Source: BMS3ABIN04 sp965554225
GTDB lineage: Bacteria > Bacteroidota > Ignavibacteria > Ignavibacteriales > Melioribacteraceae
Direction: 5' to 3'
Length of the DNA stretch: 10,429 nucleotides
Assembly (NCBI GenBank): GCA_965554225.1
Contig: CBEVZC010000105.1
Location: 1 to 10,429, forward strand
Each line of letters opens with the position of its first letter. Position 1 is the stretch's first letter. The position numbers and the translations under genes are program-made. Shown in pieces: positions 5,529-10,429 of the stretch. The notes below the pieces were generated by a model, which made no database searches, was not told the DNA's origin, and was given only the letters and a program-made list of their open reading frames with translations.

Positions 5529-5535
5529 ACCTCCT
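5529..5535 (-). promoter_or_regulatory. Perfect Shine-Dalgarno site AGGAGGT
   Basis: AGGAGGT on the minus strand lies 4 nt before the ATG of the exported 125-aa protein. It fixes the start, predicts strong translation, and shows that this organism uses anti-Shine-Dalgarno pairing for at least some genes, which Flavobacteria and Bacteroidia rarely do. Confidence 0.75.
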
Positions 5536-5721
5536 TTTAACGATATTAAAATTTATCAAGGGCTTAGTTTATAATGAATATTAAAATGGCTGCCTTATAT
5601 TGGGATTTATTTATTTCACAGACAAACATCTACAAAGTTGTCATTCCCAAACAATAAGAGCCGGGTTAATAATACTGGGTCAATTTTTAATAAATATAAA
5701 TCTTTTATAAAAAAACTTTAA

Positions 5722-6300
5722 TCACTTCATTCTTAAATCCAGAGGTTGCTTTGGTGAAAGGTTTTCCCCTAAGTTAACATGTCTTACCAATTCTTTAATT
5801 GTTTTAGATTCCGCTTCAATAAAATACATTCTGTGCTTAAGTAAAATTATTCCGGTTGTTTGTTTATCTCTTTTATTCTCAAGATTTACTAATCTCCTTT
5901 TAATCATATAATTTGCAGATTCAAGTGATTCAAGTTTCGATTTAAATATTTTCAACAATTCCTCTTTGCCCAAATTATGCATAAATAAGATAGCAATATC
6001 AAATTCTGACGTAGTTGGATCACTTTTTTCAAAATAGTTTGAGATAGACTGGTGCAGTTCAAATTCTCCTTCTGCCGTTATTGAATAAACCGTCTTTGCC
6101 GGGAAATTGCTTTCCCTTATCTTTTCGCCGGTTATTAGACCTTTTTTACTTAAGGAATTTACCGTAGCATATACAGTAGAATCGGCTATAGAAAACCATT
6201 TTCTAAGTTCAAGAGCTTCCAGCATTTTTGTAATTTCATACGGATTCTTTTTGCTTTCGGCTAAAGTACCCAATATGAGTGTTGAAAATTTAGAAATCAT
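5722..6300 (-). CDS. PadR-family transcriptional regulator
   Basis: Winged-helix DNA-binding repressor of 192 aa. The N-terminal domain reads LILGTLAESKKNPYEITKML (8-27), then the recognition helix STVYATVNSLSKKGLI (41-56) and the beta wing up to TVYSITAEGEFEL (70-82), all standard for PadR. The C-terminal half (about 97-178) is helical and heptad-like, as in the Vir/AphA-type dimerisation domain of the longer PadR class. PadR proteins usually repress their own gene and a nearby exporter or stress gene in response to a small ligand. No transporter is close here. It begins 12 nt after the stop of the SIR2-like gene, so the two are probably cotranscribed and it may control that operon. The effector is unknown. 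Confidence 0.88.
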   Translation of the reverse strand: MISKFSTLILGTLAESKKNPYEITKMLEALELRKWFSIADSTVYATVNSLSKKGLITGEKIRESNFPAKTVYSITAEGEFELHQSISNYFEKSDPTTSEFDIAILFMHNLGKEELLKIFKSKLESLESANYMIKRRLVNLENKRDKQTTGIILLKHRMYFIEAESKTIKELVRHVNLGENLSPKQPLDLRMK

Positions 6301-6312
6301 TTCTTAACTCAT

Positions 6313-7434
6313 TTAAGTTAAAAGATCAGTCATTATTTTAGGATTAGTTACCATTTCTTCAAATGATAAATTTTTAAATTCAATTTTATCACTTAAAGCA
6401 TAATATTTATTTTTCAAAGCATCAGATATTTTTGTGTTGATAACAATTATTTCTTTATTAGTATTTAACTGTTTCTTAAACAACGCTTTAATGTGTACAT
6501 CGGCATCTGAAACGGAATAGCCGACAAAGATAATTTTTTTAGCATCTCTAATTTCCCGGGCAGCTTCGGAAAGCAACTGAGTTATTACCGGCTGATTTAA
6601 TGATTTAACATAGGACGGCGGCATAATTAATGTTTGAAATTCAGTGCCGTCCAACGGACAACTATATTCATACTCTTCATTATCAGGATAAGTATAGCCC
6701 AAAAATTTTCCCCTTTGCAAATCAATCTTCCTGTCCCATGGAGTGAGTAATGTTTGATTGCAACAATTACAGTACTTCCAATTTAAACTTCCGTGAACCT
6801 TAATAATTTTGAATGCGGTTGGCTCATAGCCCTTTTCCGTAATCACCGGCTCGCGAGGATTTATCCAAAAGTTAAATCTTTTTAATGGCTCAATTTTATC
6901 ATAATTCATTAAGTGAAAACAATAATCAATATAACCATATTTCTTAAATAGAAAATCAAATGCCTGTTCAAGCAGTGTATCATAATTTAAAGTTATGATA
7001 GAAAAATTCTTGTTGTTACCTATAATCCCTTCCCAAAACAAATGGTAATATTTACTTGGTTTATCTGTTTGAAGATTAACTATATAGTGAATCAACTTAA
7101 TTAAATATTCTTTAATACTTCTAATTTTAGAATTAGAATATTTGGAACTTAAGCTTTCGTTTTGTTGAATGAAGTAATCAAGGAAACCAAAAACAGCTTC
7201 AAGCTGTGGATATTGATGATTTGTTGAATCATACACAAAATTACTATTAATAAACTCTATTACTTGTTTGCCTATCTCAGATTCTTGAATTTCTTTTATA
7301 CCGCCGGAAAGAATCATAGGAAGAATATGTTTTTGCAGCGGGACACCATCGGGGTGTGATGCACCCGCACCAAGCACAAAAACCGCATCTCGGCTTGGAG
7401 AATAATTTAGAAATTTTAGTTTGGTTTCAGACAT
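6313..7434 (-). CDS. SIR2-like domain protein, possible NAD-consuming defence or signalling enzyme
   Basis: A 373-aa protein of the SIR2_2 type (Rossmann-like NAD-binding). Seen in order: the nucleotide-binding loop FVLGAGASHPDGVP (19-32), a helical insertion (about 50-145), ITLNYDTLLEQAF (147-159) with the Asn-Tyr-Asp typical of the family, KVHGSLNW (212-219) with the likely catalytic His214, and GYSVSDADVHI (305-315) near the end. Between the last two lies a Cys cluster, Cys222/224/225 and Cys259, recalling the zinc ribbon of sirtuins, but the second pair reads CPLD instead of CxxC. Stand-alone SIR2_2 proteins are often NAD hydrolases in phage-defence systems, though some have other roles; no helicase, Argonaute, SLOG or TIR partner is adjacent. 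It is followed by a PadR regulator. It starts 64 nt after murQ with no clear promoter or Shine-Dalgarno site. Confidence 0.82.
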   Translation of the reverse strand: MSETKLKFLNYSPSRDAVFVLGAGASHPDGVPLQKHILPMILSGGIKEIQESEIGKQVIEFINSNFVYDSTNHQYPQLEAVFGFLDYFIQQNESLSSKYSNSKIRSIKEYLIKLIHYIVNLQTDKPSKYYHLFWEGIIGNNKNFSIITLNYDTLLEQAFDFLFKKYGYIDYCFHLMNYDKIEPLKRFNFWINPREPVITEKGYEPTAFKIIKVHGSLNWKYCNCCNQTLLTPWDRKIDLQRGKFLGYTYPDNEEYEYSCPLDGTEFQTLIMPPSYVKSLNQPVITQLLSEAAREIRDAKKIIFVGYSVSDADVHIKALFKKQLNTNKEIIVINTKISDALKNKYYALSDKIEFKNLSFEEMVTNPKIMTDLLT

Positions 7435-7498
7435 AACTTATTATACGAATAAATTAGTTTCGATGCCCTAAAAAATCAATTTAGTTTCTCACTTAATA

Positions 7499-8422
7499 TT
7501 ATAATTTTATAGCCTTCCTCACAAACCCATCTGCTTGTTCTAATCTTTGTTTTGCTGTTTCAACATCAACCTCTGCAAGAATCATTACCAAGGCTGTTTT
7601 TACGTGCCCCTCGGCTTGCTTTAAATATTTTGTGGCATCATCGTAAGTTACGCCTGTAATTGTCATAACAATCCGTTTAGAGCGCTCGACCAGTTTCTTA
7701 TTGGTCATCTGGAGGTCAATCATCATATTTTCGTAAGTCTTACCCAGTTTAACCATTGCTGTAGTTGTTAACATATTAAGCACCAATTTTTGAGCTGTAC
7801 CACTTTTCATCCTTGTTGAACCCATCACAACTTCAGGCCCAACATAGGGACAAATAGACACATCAACATTTTCCACATTAAAAGATTCTCTTGGAGTACA
7901 CGTTATAAACAACGTTGCCGCACCTAATTCTTTTGCTTTTTTAATTGCTCCAATTACGTAAGGAGTTCTTCTGCTTGCTGCAATTCCGCATACTACATCT
8001 TTATTAGTAACCTTAGCCTTTTCCACATCAACAGCGCCGTTTTCTTCATAATCCTCAGCTCCCTCCTGCGCAACAAACATAGCGGGGGGACCGCCGGCAA
8101 TAAAACCCTGCACCATTTCCGGATCTGTGCCGAAAGTCGGAGGACACTCGGCGGCATCAACAACACCCAACCGACCGCTGGTTCCTGCTCCGAAGTATAA
8201 AAGTCTTCCTCCGTTTTTTAATGCTTTAATTATAAGCTTTACAGCTTCTTCTATAAAAGGAAGCTCTTTTTCAACTGCATAAGGAACAGTTTTGTCTTCA
8301 CCATTTATTATTCTTAAAATTTCAGCAGTTGAACTTAAATCGATATTTGTAGATTTAGGATTTCTTTGTTCCGTTGATAATTTACTTATTTCGTCGAATA
8401 ATTCATTCGGTTCTTTACTCAT
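7499..8422 (-). CDS. murQ: N-acetylmuramic acid 6-phosphate etherase
   Basis: Splits the D-lactyl ether of MurNAc-6-phosphate to give GlcNAc-6-phosphate and D-lactate in the cytoplasm, a step in cell-wall recycling. The SIS domain shows the sugar-phosphate loop FGAGTSGRLGVVDAAECPPTFG (77-98) and the second signature GSTRMKSGTAQKLVLNML (201-218). Glu92 and Glu123 are 31 residues apart and fall in AAECPPT and EGAED, the positions of the catalytic Glu83 and Glu114 of E. coli MurQ. The C-terminal 50 residues form the small helical domain of the family, and 307 aa is the usual length. Its ATG overlaps the rsmG stop by 4 nt (ATGA), so it is likely translated by coupling. No anmK, nagZ, ampG or PTS gene is in the window. 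Confidence 0.96.
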   Translation of the reverse strand: MSKEPNELFDEISKLSTEQRNPKSTNIDLSSTAEILRIINGEDKTVPYAVEKELPFIEEAVKLIIKALKNGGRLLYFGAGTSGRLGVVDAAECPPTFGTDPEMVQGFIAGGPPAMFVAQEGAEDYEENGAVDVEKAKVTNKDVVCGIAASRRTPYVIGAIKKAKELGAATLFITCTPRESFNVENVDVSICPYVGPEVVMGSTRMKSGTAQKLVLNMLTTTAMVKLGKTYENMMIDLQMTNKKLVERSKRIVMTITGVTYDDATKYLKQAEGHVKTALVMILAEVDVETAKQRLEQADGFVRKAIKL

Positions 8423-9099
8423 TTAGTAATTTCCAATAAAATTAATTTTTTACCCTTTTCGTTTCTTGTGTTCGTCGGTTTGTAAGCCAGTTCAAAAATA
8501 GTTGATTTTTTAATATGAGATTTATACTTCATTTCAGCCGTTTTAAATTCCTGCGTTAAGTTTCCGCCTTTTATTGTCATCAAATATGCTTTTTCTTTTA
8601 TTAATGGCAATGCGTAGCGGAATAAAAGTATTAACGGAACAGTAGATCTACTTACAATTAGGTCAAATGTATTATCATATTTCTGTTTAAATTCATCGCT
8701 CTCAACTCTACAATTTTCGGCAATTACATTAGCCAGTTTAAGTTCATATATAAACTCTTTTACAGCATTAATTTTCTTTGTAGTAGAATCGGCAAGGACG
8801 CCCCTCATTAAAGGTTTAACAACAGCAAGCGGAATGCCGGGGAAACCGCCGCCCGTACCGATATCGAGGAAACGGGATACGCCATCCGGTAAATATTCAG
8901 AAATATAGGCTGAGATAAAAATATGATTCTCAATAATATTATTAATGTCTTTCCTGGAAATCAAGTTGATTTCCTTGTTCTTTTCAACTACGAGGTCGGC
9001 AAAATGTACCAACCTTTCAACTTGATAATCGTTTACACTAAGACTGTTCTCCCAAAACAACCTTTTAAGTTCCGTTAAATATGTTTCTGTCTGGAGCAA
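8419..9099 (-). CDS. rsmG: 16S rRNA (guanine527-N7)-methyltransferase
   Basis: Uses S-adenosylmethionine to methylate N7 of G527 (E. coli numbering) in 16S rRNA; loss gives low-level streptomycin resistance in other bacteria. Visible are the N-terminal helices, the conserved N-L-I-S (45-48), the AdoMet loop RFLDIGTGGGFPGIPLA (76-92), DLIVSRS (146-152) and MTIKGG (174-179). The length of 226 aa is slightly above E. coli RsmG (207). The start is TTG: no ATG occurs before residue 98, and AGGGGG stands 6 nt upstream, so the TTG at 9097-9099 is well supported. It follows mnmG by 16 nt, the widespread gidA-gidB pairing. Confidence 0.95.
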   Translation of the reverse strand: MLQTETYLTELKRLFWENSLSVNDYQVERLVHFADLVVEKNKEINLISRKDINNIIENHIFISAYISEYLPDGVSRFLDIGTGGGFPGIPLAVVKPLMRGVLADSTTKKINAVKEFIYELKLANVIAENCRVESDEFKQKYDNTFDLIVSRSTVPLILLFRYALPLIKEKAYLMTIKGGNLTQEFKTAEMKYKSHIKKSTIFELAYKPTNTRNEKGKKLILLEITK

Positions 9100-9105
9100 G
9101 AGAAA

Positions 9106-9111
9106 CCCCCT
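9106..9111 (-). promoter_or_regulatory. Ribosome binding site AGGGGG supporting the rsmG TTG start
   Basis: AGGGGG on the minus strand lies 6 nt before the TTG and within the 16-nt mnmG-rsmG gap. It is a near-consensus site and decides the non-ATG start. Confidence 0.55.
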
Positions 9112-9115
9112 AAAA

Positions 9116-10429
9116 TTAATTTTTTAAATAAACTGTTAATATGGAAATATCAGCCGGCGAAACTCCGGAAATACGAGAAGCTTGACCAATTGAACGTGGA
9201 CGTATTTTCGCTAATTTCTCCCTAGCTTCAATCGATATGGTATTTAAATTATGATAGTCGTAATTTAAAGGTATTTTTGTGTTTTCTAGTTTTTCCATTT
9301 TCTCAACCAGTTCATATTGTCGTTTAATATAACCTTCGTATTTTAATTCAATTTCTAACTTCTGCAACAATTCTTCATTACTAAGTATAGCTTCAACTAG
9401 TGGAAATTTACTTTTGTCTAATGTTTTTAAAATTTCTCTTAATTTTAATTCAGGTCTTTTTACCAGTTTGCTTATTGTTTCTCCGTTATCTAAAGCTGAT
9501 GAATTTTGGGATTCTAGAAATCTATTTATGTTTTTGGGACTTATCCTCAAGTTTGAAGCAAAATCTACACCTTGAATCATCAATTCATCGTTCTTCTTGA
9601 AATCATAATACAATTCCTTTGATACCAAACCAAAATCATAACCATATTTAACCAATCGTCTTTCCGCATTATCCTGTCTTAAAATCAATCTGTGCTCAGC
9701 TCTTGATGTAAACATTCTATACGGTTCGTCAGTTGACTTTCCAACCAAATCATCAATCAAAACTCCAATATAAGCTTCGCTCCTTTTAAGAACGAACTCT
9801 TCCCTTTTTTGAATTTTAAGAGCCGCATTTATTCCCGCCACAAGTCCTTGACCGGCGGCCTCCTCATAACCCGATGTTCCATTTATTTGACCTGCAAAGT
9901 ACAAACCCTCAACAAGTTTGGTTTCCAGTGTTAAATCAACTTGATGGGGTGGAAAATAATCATATTCTACCGCATAACCCGGTCGAGCCATCACAACGTT
10001 TTCAAGTCCTTTAATTGCTCTAACAGCTTCAAATTGTATTTCTTCCGGAAGAGAGGAAGAAAATCCGTTTAGATAAATTAAATCACTGTCTAAACCCTCC
10101 GGCTCCAAAAACAACTGATGCCTTGGTTTATCCGCAAATCTTACAATTTTATCTTCAATGGAAGGGCAATATCTCGGCCCGACACCAGTTATAAGTCCTT
10201 TAAACATCGGAGATCGATCAAATCCTGTCTCCAAAATTTTATGAACATGCTCATTAGTATAAGTCAAGTGACAAGAAACTTGCGGAAGAAACGGAAAACT
10301 TTTAATATCTGTTCTGCGCGAAAACGGTTGAGGATTTTCATCACCAGGCTGTTCCTCCAAAACATCAAAGTTAATTGAGTCCTTTTTAAGTCGGGGTGGT
10401 GTACCGGTTTTTAACCTATCGACAATAAA
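9116..10429 (-). CDS. mnmG: tRNA uridine-5-carboxymethylaminomethyl modification enzyme MnmG, C-terminal part
   Basis: FAD-dependent partner of MnmE that installs the cmnm5 group on U34 of certain tRNAs. The window holds the last 437 codons; the frame is open to the right edge, so it is partial, and about 190 N-terminal residues with the first dinucleotide-binding GxGxxG loop lie outside. Seen (counting from the edge): RLKTGTPPRL (5-14), QPGDENPQPFS, GPRYCPSIEDK with the conserved Cys (residue 88, Cys277 in E. coli), the FAD-contact segment GLYFAGQINGTSGYEEAAGQG (175-195), EPYRMFTSRAEHRL, and the helical C-terminal domain that contacts MnmE and tRNA (YEGYIKRQ near 360). Initiation at 10360 would be spurious, since upstream codons encode conserved family sequence. 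It is the first visible gene of the mnmG-rsmG-murQ operon. Confidence 0.97.
   Translation of the reverse strand, partial: FIVDRLKTGTPPRLKKDSINFDVLEEQPGDENPQPFSRRTDIKSFPFLPQVSCHLTYTNEHVHKILETGFDRSPMFKGLITGVGPRYCPSIEDKIVRFADKPRHQLFLEPEGLDSDLIYLNGFSSSLPEEIQFEAVRAIKGLENVVMARPGYAVEYDYFPPHQVDLTLETKLVEGLYFAGQINGTSGYEEAAGQGLVAGINAALKIQKREEFVLKRSEAYIGVLIDDLVGKSTDEPYRMFTSRAEHRLILRQDNAERRLVKYGYDFGLVSKELYYDFKKNDELMIQGVDFASNLRISPKNINRFLESQNSSALDNGETISKLVKRPELKLREILKTLDKSKFPLVEAILSNEELLQKLEIELKYEGYIKRQYELVEKMEKLENTKIPLNYDYHNLNTISIEAREKLAKIRPRSIGQASRISGVSPADISILTVYLKN

Noticed and set aside
7440..7445. TATAAT as a -10 box for the SIR2-like gene
   Set aside because: It ends only 5 nt before the start codon, leaving no room for a leader, and no -35 box lies 16-18 nt upstream (TTGATT is 28 nt away).
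1..10429. tRNA, rRNA, CRISPR array or intact insertion sequence
   Set aside because: No cloverleaf, no regularly spaced repeats and no transposase frame were found on either strand by eye.

Overview
The window is AT-rich bacterial DNA in which every gene I accept is read from the minus strand, so the text below runs from high to low coordinates. Organism (inference): gene content, AT-rich codon use, clear Shine-Dalgarno sites before some genes (AGGAGGT at 5529-5535, AGGGGG at 9106-9111) and two small exported proteins fit the Bacteroidota/Chlorobi/Ignavibacteria group best. No ribosomal RNA or marker phylogeny is available here to prove it.

Right part (10429-7499) is a conserved housekeeping block: the C-terminal 437 codons of mnmG (tRNA U34 modification, cut by the window edge), then rsmG (16S rRNA m7G methyltransferase, TTG start) and murQ (MurNAc-6-P etherase). 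rsmG and murQ overlap by 4 nt (ATGA), so murQ is probably translationally coupled to rsmG.

Middle part (7434-2808) is accessory. It holds a SIR2-like protein with a built-in, incomplete Cys cluster, followed 12 nt later by a PadR-family repressor. Next come two small exported proteins (one with a type I signal peptide, one a lipoprotein), a cysteine-free MIP18/DUF59 protein, an MscS-type channel and a hotdog thioesterase of the PaaI group.

Left part (2807-1) is the most interesting. At 2402-2562 there is a broken N-terminal fragment of an integron integrase (IntI), frameshifted and lacking its catalytic domain. Beyond it lies a two-gene restriction-modification system (PD-(D/E)XK endonuclease and beta-class amino-methyltransferase, overlapping by 4 nt). 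The pair is bounded on both sides by attC/attI-like structures: a short hairpin ending in GTTGGGT (2296-2352), and a long two-stem imperfect hairpin right after the methyltransferase stop (283-419). A 50-codon ORF follows at 84-236. I read this as a decayed chromosomal integron whose first surviving cassette carries a complete restriction-modification system of about 2.0 kb, with a second cassette running off the left edge. The integrase fragment points the same way as the cassette genes, which is the less common arrangement.
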